The notes under the pieces are model-generated. The model did not search any database, was not told the origin of the DNA, and saw only the letters and a list, made by a program, of their open reading frames with translations. Of a stretch of DNA of 60,000 nucleotides, positions 48,403 to 58,002 are shown one piece after another. A program made the position numbers and the translations under genes. Source of the DNA: Symsagittifera roscoffensis (lineage: Eukaryota; Xenacoelomorpha; Acoela; Convolutidae); contig NC_087066.1 of NCBI RefSeq assembly GCF_963678635.1, positions 44,629,624 through 44,689,623 on the forward strand, in the 5' to 3' direction. Positions within the stretch are counted from its first letter, which is position 1. Each line of letters begins with the position of its first letter.

Positions 48403-50965
48403 CATTAAGGACGACTGAATATAGTTTCGGTTTTAGGGCGATGAATTCTCTGATCGGCTTCCCACCAGTCTCGTCTTTGAACTTCAGCACAACATTCTTG
48501 TTGGTATCCTCGAACAAGAAGTGGTCCTTATCGTAATTTGAAAAGTCGAAATCAGCTTTTATTTTCTCCAAGTCTCGGTAAACGTCATCAGTTTTTATAG
48601 CGTAAATAAAAGTATCCGTGTCGGAGTAAAGGAGTTTAGATTTGGTTTCATTTTTTGATAATGAAACTGAAACATGAAATGCTTGGCGAGGTCTAGGATG
48701 GTCGCACCAACTATCATAGGTTTATCCCACAATATTTTTGTTACTGAAAAGCTAATTGTGGCTAATTGATCGTCAATGATTTGAAAGCTTTTCATTGTGC
48801 TCAGAGCTGTTTTTTGTTAAAGTTCTCTCTCATTCCTTACAATCTCTAGCTTCTTTCTTCCTAACTTAGACTCCATTGTCTTACCGAAAGCTGAATTAAC
48901 AATTAGCTTGTAGAAGTTCTCCTGAAAATTATTTACCGCGGCTTTTTGTAGGCGGGTGTTGAGGTCGACAAAGGGTGCCATCCAGTGATTTTGGCGGAAC
49001 TGAAGAACTTTTCCGAGGTGACTTATTTCCATTCCCAGCTCATGGTACAATTTTAGGATAAGGTAGTGCAAAACATAACCTTCTTTAGGATGCAAGGTCT
49101 GTAGAAGCTTTGGCACTTTTGGCAGTGTGGTGATTCCCAATTTTCCCAACATGTCGACTTGCTCGTTGCTTATTGCACCGATGTCCACTACTTCACGAGA
49201 GGGGGCAAGGGGGTAATCAGCAAAGAAGTCGTGAAGCTCTTCGGGTATGGTTAAATTGACTTCAACTATATAACCTCACTCTGAGGTTTCGCTGGTGAGC
49301 AGTATGTCTGCCAGACTTTTTTCAACTATTGAAAACTCGTTTAATGGCAAAGGGCAGTGTTTCATTATCCCCCCGTACAAATTGTTTGCATCAATATTGA
49401 GGATGTAGCTTGATGGTTCTGAGGGCGAAAAATTGTCGAGGTATTTATTGTTTACTTTGTAAAATCGGCGCGCATAGACCGACGACATGCCTCCTCGTAT
49501 CATTCGCTGCACAAGGTCCAGATGTTCACGGTCCGTTAAGAGTTTCAGTTCGGGCTTACAAACTTTTAAAAAGGCGTCCCCGGAAAGGTTACTTGCCGTG
49601 AAGTAACAGGCGCAATCCAGCCCGTATGTTTGATAGCAAACTTCCCGAAAAGCTTCGAAAACGGAAGCAAGCAAAAGCACACCTGTAGTCAAGTACAAGT
49701 CGTGGTAATCACCAAGTGAGCCACACTTCAGTTCGGTGAAAACTTTAAGGGCATGATTGTACTCGCTTCTTGAAACACTCACATCCCCTCCTGTTAGACT
49801 ATTTTTCCACATTGCTCGAGGGGAAGGCGAGTTTCTCGGAATTTTTCGAATGAGTTGAAGTATGAGTAGGGGTAATGCCCTTTCTGTTTCAACAGACTGA
49901 CTTTTTCAGGTGAGTGGCCGAGTTTTTCAAAATAGTTCTCCAGCAGAAAAACTTTTCGTTGGGCAAATTATCGACAAGTTTTGCCAACGATGCTAGCATG
50001 AACCTATACGAATCGATGAACCTCAGATTTTCGTAGAGTTTTTTGATTTTGCCGTTTTTTTCCGTGTTCGTTTTTATATATACTGAGATTGTCAAGATAT
50101 ATATTTTTCTTCAGATGCGGGTATTACGGAAAAAGTGTTTTCCGAATCGCTTTTCGCCAGCGCTTTGATTATAAAGTGTAAATCATAATTTGACAAATTA
50201 TGAGCTACCACTGGAATGTAATTTGTTGTTTTTCTCTTAACGTTACACTCATTGTGTGCCCAACCCAGGAACTTGTTGGTATAATGGCAATGATCAAGTA
50301 CCACTTGATCATTGTCGGAAAAATCATTCTCGCATATCCAACAAATTGTAGCATCTTCCCGTTCCTGGTCTGTTATACCAGTGAGAGTGTAATATTTCCT
50401 TTTTTCTACGTAAATTTGTCTCGCTAACGATTCAAGGAAGCTAATTAGCTCTTCCATCACATTCGGTCCTCTTTTAAGCTCAAACTTTAACAGGTCTTTT
50501 TCCCCAAATTTGATTACTGCTAACGCGTAGCCGCACGGTTGATGGATTTCAATTGTTTGCGTGCTAGATTTTCGCGGATCAGGTTGCGGTCCGTATACTG
50601 GTAAGAGCAGTAACTCCAAATCAAAGTAGATTACTCTGGGTACGTACCAACGAGCTGTTAAGTTTTTGAACTTGTGGTCATCTTTTCCCGGCTTGGGCAT
50701 TGTTATGACGACATCTTCGTCTTGGTAGCACAGTTCTTGATGTCTTCTCAGAGTTTCGAATGAAGCGCATGTGTGGAAACATTTGCGACAAATCTCAGAT
50801 TGAAATCGGTGCACTTTGTGCCGCACGTACTCGACCAGTTTCTGGAGATCACTTATCAACACATAGTGATATTTTGATCCATCTGTCAGCAGCAACAAGT
50901 CCACAATCAGGCTAGTAGTGAATCTGCTCGATACTCTTATGGGCAACAATTCGCCATCGTTGTAC

Positions 50966-51086
50966 CTGAACAGAAAAATAATTTTTATACTTAGGTTTGG
51001 AATGAAATAAAAAGGGTGTTTAAATAGGTGAAGAACATTAATGAAGGAATTTTAAAATTTTTAGAAGGCAATTAGAATTTGCTTAC
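50966..51086 (-). other. Intron-like insertion in the polymerase gene, out of phase
   Basis: Minus-strand GTAAGC after NVF-G and a pyrimidine-rich TTTTTCTGTTCAG before YNDGELLPIRVS bound 121 nt with stops. The borders look like a real intron, but joining them leaves the frame one base off. Either another one-base lesion is nearby or a different splice site is used. Confidence 0.45.
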
Positions 51087-52124
51087 CGAAGACGTTGATT
51101 TGACAATTGTTCAACTTTTCAAATCTGTCCATATCCATCAGACCCATTGGCATTTCGTATTCCCCATTGATTTTCACAATTCCTTCTTTGTCGAGATTGT
51201 AGGTTGAGACTTTCTTTTTCTCCAGCCACCGTCTAGATGTGGGGTAGAGGGCCGGCTCATTCACATTGTGATATGCGGCAACAAAGCAGTAGAGAAAGCA
51301 ACGGTCATCATCTTTAGTGTTGATATTTGTGAGCAGAGTAGATGCTGCGCTGAGTGCATCAGGTAGCTCGAGGTAGGATCCTGCTCTTATTGGTGAGAAG
51401 GCCGCGAAACTGATTTGCAATTTTTCATTTCTGTCAATAATCCATCCGCTACCATGAGAAGAGAACGAATTGACTTGGTTGACCATATGTTCAATCAGTT
51501 CCAAGAATTGATCCCCAGCTATTCCCTCGAAGTACACTGTCAATGTCTTAGTGTTCAGAAACAGCACGGTCCTTTGGAAGTTTCCACTGCCCCGTCTTGC
51601 ACAGTGGGAATTTTGATCATTCCCACTTCCACGTGGAATTGCACCTTGTTCGGACCCTCTTTGACCCTTTCCAGTATGAGAGCATCTATTTCCTCCTTGT
51701 TTTGCATCATGACATGAAAGAAATCCATTTTTTTTTCACCAACTTTGAGATCGTATCGACGCAATTTGCCTCTCAACGCTCTTTCCGTTGGGGCAGCGGA
51801 AGACGTCGTCTCAATGCCGTCCCAAACTGGCAATGCGTGCTTCTTCAGCAAGTGTTGTCCATAGCTTTCCGCGGTGAGAAATATTGTATGGCAATAGATA
51901 CAATGACTATTCGAAGTCATGTCATGTACCAGCTCGACGTGCTCTCGGGCTTCCGACAAACTCTCGAATGATTCGAGACACTCATCGCAAACAGTTTTAG
52001 GAGGAGGGGGAGGAAGGATCTTGTGAACTTTTTGCTCATGTCTTCTCAAGTTCCTTTTAGAGCTCAGTATTTTTCCGCACTGCTGGCAAGGAACAGGTGT
52101 CGCGATAGAAGTAGAGTTCGGCAT

Positions 52125-52430
52125 TGTTTGTTGAAGTCACTGAAGTAATTCAGGAAAATTTCAAGAAGTAGAACTGGTTATGAAAAAGCAAAAGCGAGAA
52201 GTGACTAGCACCAAAAAACTTTGCGGGTAAGGGCAAGTAGAAGCCATTAACGAGAGTTATACTTCGCCGTCTTGACAATAAGTACTTTCCTTTCCAAATA
52301 CAGGGTTTATTCTAGCATTAAGCTCTATATGTCTCATCACTCTGCTCAAGTGCAGGGGTTTTGTATACTAAAAACGCATTCATTTACAGCCTCAAACTTT
52401 TGCTGTTAATTTTAAGGGTTAGCGATAAAG
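52125..52430. promoter_or_regulatory. 5' flank of the polymerase gene
   Basis: About 300 bp between the zinc-finger start codon and the first tandem unit. No motif can be named with confidence. Confidence 0.3.
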
Positions 52431-52836
52431 TTTTGGCATTTTTAGGGGACTGGTTTAGACTTTCAATTATCATTTCAGCACTAAATTACAAAATTTAAAG
52501 CTTAGAATGATTCAGATAGAGCCTAAAACTTTTTCTGACTAATTTTAACCGTGAAACAGTGATTTCCTAATGATTTCAAGCTCACTTCTTGGTTTGCGTA
52601 AATAGGTATAATAAAAAGTAGAAACATGAGATAAAAGTATTCAGAAAGTAAAGCCCTCAACTAACTAATTCAGTTGAAAAAAAATAGTAAACTTGGAAAA
52701 TGAAAATTTTGCAAATTTGATACTATGATCGTTACCGATGCATGATAAGCATAGATTGTCATTTGAATGTGTAAAAGATATCGGAATAAAAGTTTCCTTC
52801 ATGTCATTCAGTGTCCCGTGAAACATTTCATATCAT

Positions 52837-52929
52837 GTCCTTCGAAATATTAAGGCATGGCCGTTTGGTTTAAGGGGCAATAGCTAACCCGGCGTTGCTC
52901 GTCGCTACGCTCCTCGGGAACGCCTCCCG
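52837..52929 (-). other. 93-bp GC-rich module, copy 1
   Basis: Identical over 93 bp to 54505-54597 and to the reverse complement of 58053-58145. Read in sense it starts CGGGAGGCGTTCCCG, a perfect 5-bp stem with a 5-nt loop; GGCGTT and AACGCC can pair alternatively. A later CCTT...AAGG can also pair. It stands out against the AT-rich surroundings. Confidence 0.85.
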
Positions 52930-53542
52930 TTCTGTAATTTCAAGTGAATTTTTTTTTCAAAATAAAGGAAAACCTTAAACTTTTTACGTTGTGAAAATAG
53001 GAAAAGTAATGTTTAAAAAAGTGTCTTTTAAACCTATCAACAAAAAAAACAGTAAGTTTTGTGGTACCTCGAGCACAGTTCTACTGGTCGTGTTCGAAAT
53101 TTAAAAAACATAATTTTTTAACTTCTTTTTTCCTTCATTTTTAGCTTGAATTATTCGTTCTCGTTTTAATTTCAAGTGAATGTGGTTTGAATTTTTTAGG
53201 AGCTATCTGATACGTAATTAGGACAAGCGTAGAAATTTAAAAAAACAATTATAGCCCAATCAATGAGAGTAGACGCTTAAAAAGTTGTGATTTTTTTGAG
53301 AAAATCTGATTTTTGTTAAAATATTGAAAAAAAAAAATTTGGGAAAAAATTGTTTCTCTCCAAATCCATTAAAACTACCCTCAATCAATTTGCCATGAAT
53401 TTCTGAGCAGGGTTAAAGGTCATGTTCATTTTTCGAAAAAAAAAAACATAAATTTTCTTTTTTTCACATTTTTACCAAAAAATTGTCCGTTTTACACCCA
53501 AAACATGTATATGAATGTAATATAATGCAAATTTATGGCTTA

Positions 53543-53700
53543 AAACACTCTCTGTTTTTTTTGCGTAAGACCTGGCTAACCCCACCGGGCACAAAGTATG
53601 ATGAGAGAGAGAACAGAGAGTGTTTGATAAAAAAGCCAAATAAATATGGTTGGACAAGAAAATGTTGGACCCTTCCATATTTATCTTTCTTTTGAAAAGA
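53543..53700. other. Hairpin cluster, copy 1
   Basis: AAACACTCTCTGTT (53543-53556) and AACAGAGAGTGTTT (53612-53625) form a perfect 14-bp inverted repeat. It is followed by AAATAAATATGG/CCATATTTATC, CTTTCTTTT/AAAAGAAAG and ATATCC/GGATAT inverted pairs, and a GTTGGAC direct repeat. Confidence 0.8.
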
Positions 53701-54504
53701 AAGCAATATCCCGAAAAGGATATTCCAAATGGGGTTCACTACTGAGCAAGTGTATTTTTCTCTCTCTCTCTCTCATTCTTTCTCAAACAACAATTTTAGC
53801 GTAAAATTATTCTCGATTTGTGATTTTTTTCTAGTTTTTCTCTAACATTTTGCTGAAAACTTTACGGGGCAAACTTTAATTGATCTATTATGCAAAATAA
53901 AAACTGAGACAAAAAATATACACACAGTAATTATAAAACACAGAAGTCAAATCAAACAAAAATGAAAATATTAAACCTTGGAATAATATTTGAAACAAAG
54001 GAAAGTTTTTTGTTTAAGTTATTAGAAACCTCGAAACTGTAGTTTTCCCTTTTTTGGCGCATAGCAAGCTGCATTTGGAGGATTGCCTTAAATAAAGTTT
54101 TGGCATTTTTTAGGGGACTGGTTTAGACTTTAAATTAACATTTCAGCACTAAATTACAAACTTTAAAGCTTAGAATGATTCAGATAGAGCCTAAAACTTT
54201 TTCTGACTAATTTTAACCGTGAAACAGTGATTTCCTAATGATTTCAAGCCCACTTCTTGGTTTGCGTAAATAGGTATAATAAAAAGTAGAAACATGAGAT
54301 AAAAGTATTCAGAAAGTAAAGCCCTCAATTAACTAATTCAGTTGAAAAAAAATAGTAAACTTGAAAAATGAAAATTTTGCAAATTTGATACTATGATCGT
54401 TACCGATGCATGATAAGCATAGATTGTCATTTGAATGTGTAAAAGATATCGGAATTAAAGTTTCCTTCAAGTCATTCAGTGTCCCGTGAAACATTTCATA
54501 TCAT

Positions 54505-54597
54505 GTCCTTCGAAATATTAAGGCATGGCCGTTTGGTTTAAGGGGCAATAGCTAACCCGGCGTTGCTCGTCGCTACGCTCCTCGGGAACGCCTCCCG
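54505..54597 (-). other. 93-bp GC-rich module, copy 2
   Basis: Same sequence and orientation as copy 1. It lies about 1.1 kb downstream of the minus-strand gene 55708-56352, in its sense orientation. Confidence 0.85.
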
Positions 54598-55207
54598 TTC
54601 TGTAATTTCAAGTGAATTTTTTTTTCAAAATAAAGGAAAACCTTAAACTTTTTACGTTGTGAAAAAAGGAAAAGTTATGTTTAAAAAACTGTCTTTTAAA
54701 CCTATCAACAAAAAAACCAGTAAGTTTTGTGGTACCTCGAGCACAGTTCTACTGGTCGTGTTCGAAATTTAAAAAACATAATTTTTTAACTTCTTTTTTC
54801 CTTCATTTTTAGCTTGAATTATTCGTTCTCGTTTTAATTTTAAGTGAATGTGGTTTGAATTTTTTAGGAGCTATCTGATACGTAATTAGGACAAGCGTAG
54901 AAATTTAAAAAAACAATTATAGCCCAATCAATGAGAGTAGACGCTTAAAAAGTTGTGATTTTTTTGAGAAAATCTGATTTTTGTTAAAATATTGAAAAAA
55001 AAAATTTGGGAAAAAATTGTTTCTCTCCAAATCCATTGAAACTACCCTCAATCAATTTGCCATGAATTTCTGAGCAGGGTTAAAGGTCATGTTCATTTTT
55101 CGAAAAAAAAACATAAATTTTCTTTTTTTCACATTTTTACCAAAAAATTGTCCGTTTTACACCCAAAACATGTATATGAATGTAATATAATGCAAATTTA
55201 TGGCTTA

Positions 55208-55390
55208 AAACACTCTCTGTTTTTTTGCGTAAGACCTGGCTAACCCCACCGGGCACAAAGTATGATGAGAGAGAGAACAGAGAGTGTTTGATAAAAAAGC
55301 CAAATAAATATGGTTGGACAAGAAAATGTTGGACCCTTCCATATTTATCTTTCTTTTGAAAAGAAAGCAATATCCCGAAAAGGATATTCC
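55208..55390. other. Hairpin cluster, copy 2
   Basis: Same set of inverted repeats as 53543-53700; the 14-bp arms are at 55208-55221 and 55276-55289. All stems are kept in both copies. An 88-residue minus frame (55137-55403) crosses it; it is frameshifted in copy 1 and has no recognisable domain, so it is probably not a gene. Confidence 0.8.
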
Positions 55391-55707
55391 AAATGGGGTT
55401 CACTACTGAGCAAGTGTATTTATCTCTCTCTCTCTCTCTCTCTCATTCTTTCTCAAACAACAATTTTAGCGTAAAATTATTCTCGATTTGTGATTTTTTT
55501 CTTGTTTTTCTCTAACAATTTGCTGAAAACTTTACGGGGCAAACTTTAATTGATCTGTTATGCAAAATAAAAACTGAGACAAAAAATATACACACAGTAA
55601 TTTTAAAACACAGAAGTCAAATCACACAGAAGTCAAATCAAACAAAAATGAAAATATAAAACCTTGGAATAATATTTGAAACAAAGGAAAGTTTTTTGTT
55701 TAAGTTA

Positions 55708-56352
55708 TTAGAAACCTCGAAACTGTAGTTTTCTCTTTTTTGGCGCATAGCAAGCTGCATTTGGAGGATTGCCTTGAATGAGATCTGGGGTGACTAGATC
55801 AATTGTCTCCGCACTAGACGAAACCCGAGCATCCGAATAGGAATTTGATTGTTCTGGAGTTGAAACTGCTCCCCTAACAAACGACTCGGGAGACATTGCT
55901 GTCGGAATATCCCAGTACGCTTCGCGCTCTGCATAATCACGAATAAATCCCTCCTGATTTTCATACAACGGCATTGACTCGCAGTCATACGCGAAGAGAA
56001 TTTTTCTTGGAGACTGCTCGAGCGAGATTGTGTCGTTTATCTCCGTCTTTTCTAATGCCGGATAGCTCTCGTGAATAGTGCAACTCTCGTACATTCGTTT
56101 TCGATTCTGTCTAAGTAGATCGATGTGATCAAGGAGGTAGTTTGGTAGCATGATATGACTTTTTGTAGTCCATTCCTCGTTTTGATTCTCGTCGTTTTTT
56201 CGGGGAGGCAAGTCATTGAACGGACTTGCTGTAGACGGAGAGACTCTCTCTTTCTGTTGATGGATGACTGCAATCGACTCTCTCGTGTATGTTTGGTAGA
56301 TAATTGTTCTTTCTCGATCAGACACTGAGATTATTTGTAAAGGACTAGTCAT
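55708..56352 (-). CDS. Unknown acidic/Ser-rich protein with C-terminal basic motif
   Basis: An open frame of 214 codons with a standard ATG at 56352. No family is recognised. The sequence is hydrophilic and probably partly disordered: STASPFNDLPPRKNDENQNE near residue 40, a Leu/Arg segment NYLLDHIDLLRQNRKRM near 70-90, a centre ILFAYDCESMPLYENQEG near 118-135, and a C-terminus APKKRKLQFRGF whose PKKRK core resembles a classical nuclear localisation signal. It lies between the polymerase and the plus-strand PC4-like gene, facing away from the latter. Its last codons and 3' flank were duplicated at 54005-54089. It may be an accessory or virion protein of the Maverick-like element, by location only. 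Confidence 0.6.
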   Translation of the reverse strand: MTSPLQIISVSDRERTIIYQTYTRESIAVIHQQKERVSPSTASPFNDLPPRKNDENQNEEWTTKSHIMLPNYLLDHIDLLRQNRKRMYESCTIHESYPALEKTEINDTISLEQSPRKILFAYDCESMPLYENQEGFIRDYAEREAYWDIPTAMSPESFVRGAVSTPEQSNSYSDARVSSSAETIDLVTPDLIQGNPPNAACYAPKKRKLQFRGF

Positions 56353-56978
56353 GACTTGAAGAAGTTTAAAGTTTTGTTAAAATGAAATGACTGAACTACC
56401 GAAATGAAATTGAGAGAATGAAAATTATGAAAAGTTCAATAATGAGAATGAGATCAGGAAAGGGGTGGCATAGTTCAATTAGGTCAAAGCTAATAACTTT
56501 TTAGGCGAGGCTATCAAATTTTATTCATTCTTTTAAGCATGACGCCTGAGGTCATATTAGAAATGAATGTGAAAACCCGATTTTGTAGATTTATGTGATA
56601 GCTTTATTATAGTGGCTACAGGCGAAAGCACTCAAAATCAAGTTTTCATGATAGTTTGCCAGACATTCTTTGTTATGCTGTTAGAAATTCATTACCATGA
56701 TTCATAACAGTCATTAAAATAACCGTCACAATAAATAACACTAGAAGATTTTTAGAGTATAGCCGGGGGAAAAAGTAACTAAATACCCATATAAAAAGAG
56801 GTTTATCGTTAAAGAAATTATATCCTTGGTGATTAAGTCTTATCAATATGGCTTAGGGCGCTCGTAAACGTTATCACCTAAATTTTTACTTTGGGAGCGC
56901 ATGATCTGTCTCGTATACTGTGATCAGTCATTCTCCAACGTTCCACACTAAAAACCAGTTGGTTGTTATTCATTTATA
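56353..56978. promoter_or_regulatory. Divergent intergenic region with TATA-like box
   Basis: It separates the minus gene ending its start codon at 56352 from the plus gene starting at 56979. TATAAAAAG at 56790-56798 is a plausible TATA box for the plus-strand pair, about 180 bp before the ATG. No motif was chosen for the minus direction. Confidence 0.35.
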
Positions 56979-57338
56979 ATGTACGCTTCTCTTGAAACGG
57001 ATGAAGACTATTTCGATGATTTTAGGGATATATCTTCGAATGATAAACGTTTAGTTAGAGTCGGTGCAAAAACATTCGCACAGACCGGTACTTACATAAC
57101 TATCAAATTGTACAAAAAAGACGAAGAGGGAACTTTCAAGTATCGACAAGGAATAACTTTGTCAACTGGTGAATTCGAGTCCTTGGCGGACAATTATACA
57201 AAAATCAAAAAGTTGACGAACGCAAAAAACTGCGACGTGACCGAAAAACTTAGAAAAAAGCGAAACAAATCTAAAAAATCTTCATGCTCTGAAAAGGAAT
57301 GCGAAAGTGAAAACGATGATAACTGTCGGGTTGTGTAA
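56979..57338 (+). CDS. PC4/p15-like single-strand DNA-binding protein
   Basis: An intact frame of 119 codons. Residues about 24-77 have the PC4/Sub1 C-terminal domain pattern: a first strand VRVGAKTF, a second strand ITIKLYKKDEEG, the basic turn KYRQGITLS that corresponds to the GKKGISL-type loop, and a helix EFESLADNYTKI. PC4 dimers bind ssDNA and melted promoters and act in transcription or replication repair. The N-terminus is short and acidic (ETDEDYFDDF). The tail is Lys-rich (KLRKKRNKSKKSS) then acidic (ECESENDD), unlike cellular PC4 where the Ser-rich tail is N-terminal. It is followed after 37 bp by another plus ORF. It lies inside the Maverick-like block, so a role in the element's transcription or ssDNA handling is inferred. 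Confidence 0.7.
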   Translation: MYASLETDEDYFDDFRDISSNDKRLVRVGAKTFAQTGTYITIKLYKKDEEGTFKYRQGITLSTGEFESLADNYTKIKKLTNAKNCDVTEKLRKKRNKSKKSSCSEKECESENDDNCRVV

Positions 57339-57375
57339 CATTATCAACTCGTTATTCTATTGAAACTTCAAAGCA

Positions 57376-58002
57376 ATGGTTGAAGCAATGTATGAACAAT
57401 CCCCTGATTATTTCAAACAGTTCCGTAAAAATTACAAATTTTTCATCCTGAATCATGAACCCAACTTTTCAGGCTTCGCTTCAAAAGCAAATTTTGCGGT
57501 ATCCTCCCATTCGAATAAATTAGATTTTTGCAATCATTCGATTGAAAACGAAAAACATTATCATGTACTGGTCGAATTCACGAAAGAGTCTACCGATTTA
57601 CTTAACAAGATGACTTCAAAAGCCTTCGTTGTTCCTTGTCTTCTCTCTACATTCAAATATTTAATTTTGGGTTTCTCCAACTATGAATTGTCTGGCCCTC
57701 TGATGGAAAAACTGAAAATAGCTGTGAATTATAACTCCATCAACAACTTAGATGTTAGTGGTGTTCCAGTTCGCAGACAATTGCCTCAAGTTTGCTTCGG
57801 CTCGCAGACTAAATCTGTTCAAACTCAAACTGACCTGATTACTAACGTAACAATTGAACGCTTTACTAATGTTTTGAATGGTGAAAACGCTGCTGAGTTT
57901 TTTAAAATAATTGACATAATTTTAAGTGGGTATGGTTGTATGGAAATTGATTCAAACACTTTGTTTGTGAAATTTATCATGGAGAAAAAATTCAAGTTTT
58001 AA
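57376..58002 (+). CDS. Unknown protein with H-Y-H motif (possible HUH-like fold)
   Basis: An intact frame of 208 codons, ATG 37 bp after the PC4-like stop. It is not recognised as a known family. The N-terminal half has FRKNYKFFILNHEPNF, a hydrophobic strand, and then NEKHYHVLVEFTKEST, where H-Y-H inside a strand, followed by a polar helix, resembles the metal-binding motif 2 of HUH rolling-circle nucleases. A clear catalytic tyrosine with downstream Lys is not seen (CLLSTFKYLILGF is the nearest). The C-terminal half is unremarkable, with Gln/Thr-rich SQTKSVQTQTD. Alternatives are a structural or accessory protein. An AATAAA lies at 58256-58261, 254 nt after the stop. Confidence 0.6.
   Translation: MVEAMYEQSPDYFKQFRKNYKFFILNHEPNFSGFASKANFAVSSHSNKLDFCNHSIENEKHYHVLVEFTKESTDLLNKMTSKAFVVPCLLSTFKYLILGFSNYELSGPLMEKLKIAVNYNSINNLDVSGVPVRRQLPQVCFGSQTKSVQTQTDLITNVTIERFTNVLNGENAAEFFKIIDIILSGYGCMEIDSNTLFVKFIMEKKFKF

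Larger units (their letters stand above)
47624..52124 (-). pseudogene. Maverick/Polinton-type protein-primed family B DNA polymerase, interrupted
   Basis: Read right to left it covers the full protein. C2H2 zinc fingers come first (51555-52124, CQQCGKILSSKRNLRRHEQK), then the conserved N-terminal region (51061-51567). The 3'-5' exonuclease and a CWIC...LDHCHYTNKFLGWAHNEC zinc/endonuclease-VII-like motif lie in 50092-50949, with Exo I FDLE and Exo II HNLSNYD. The polymerase has motif A DANNLYG, motif B KLIVNSAFGKTME and motif C YSDTDT at 48611-48628, followed by the C-terminal tail (47624-48058). Breaks: frame changes near 51560, 50093, 49955, 49825 and 48668, TGA at 49276-49278 and TAA at 48817-48819, so the copy is not expressible as one protein as it stands. 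Exo III reads Y-L-T-T-G with the catalytic Asp replaced at 49681-49683. In related elements this enzyme copies the element from a protein primer. Confidence 0.88.
52431..54097. repeat. 1.67-kb tandem duplication, left unit
   Basis: It starts at TTTTGGCATTTTTAGGGG and runs to 54097, where the same word starts again. The last about 90 bp (54005-54089) are a copy of the 3' end of the gene at 55708-56352, including its terminal PKK-KLQFRGF codons and stop. The unit also holds a 93-bp GC-rich module (52837-52929), a hairpin cluster (53543-53700) and a CT-microsatellite (53759-53774). Confidence 0.92.
54098..55775. repeat. 1.67-kb tandem duplication, right unit
   Basis: Near-identical to 52431-54097 with few substitutions, a longer CT run (about 55423-55443) and a small duplication ATCACACAGAAGTCAA near 55620. 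It continues into the intact gene at 55708-56352, so this is the original unit and the left one the truncated duplicate. Confidence 0.92.

Noticed and set aside
53472-53739. Small minus-strand gene in the tandem unit (88 codons at 55137-55403)
   Set aside because: Frameshifted in the duplicate, covers the hairpin cluster, no domain or start context.
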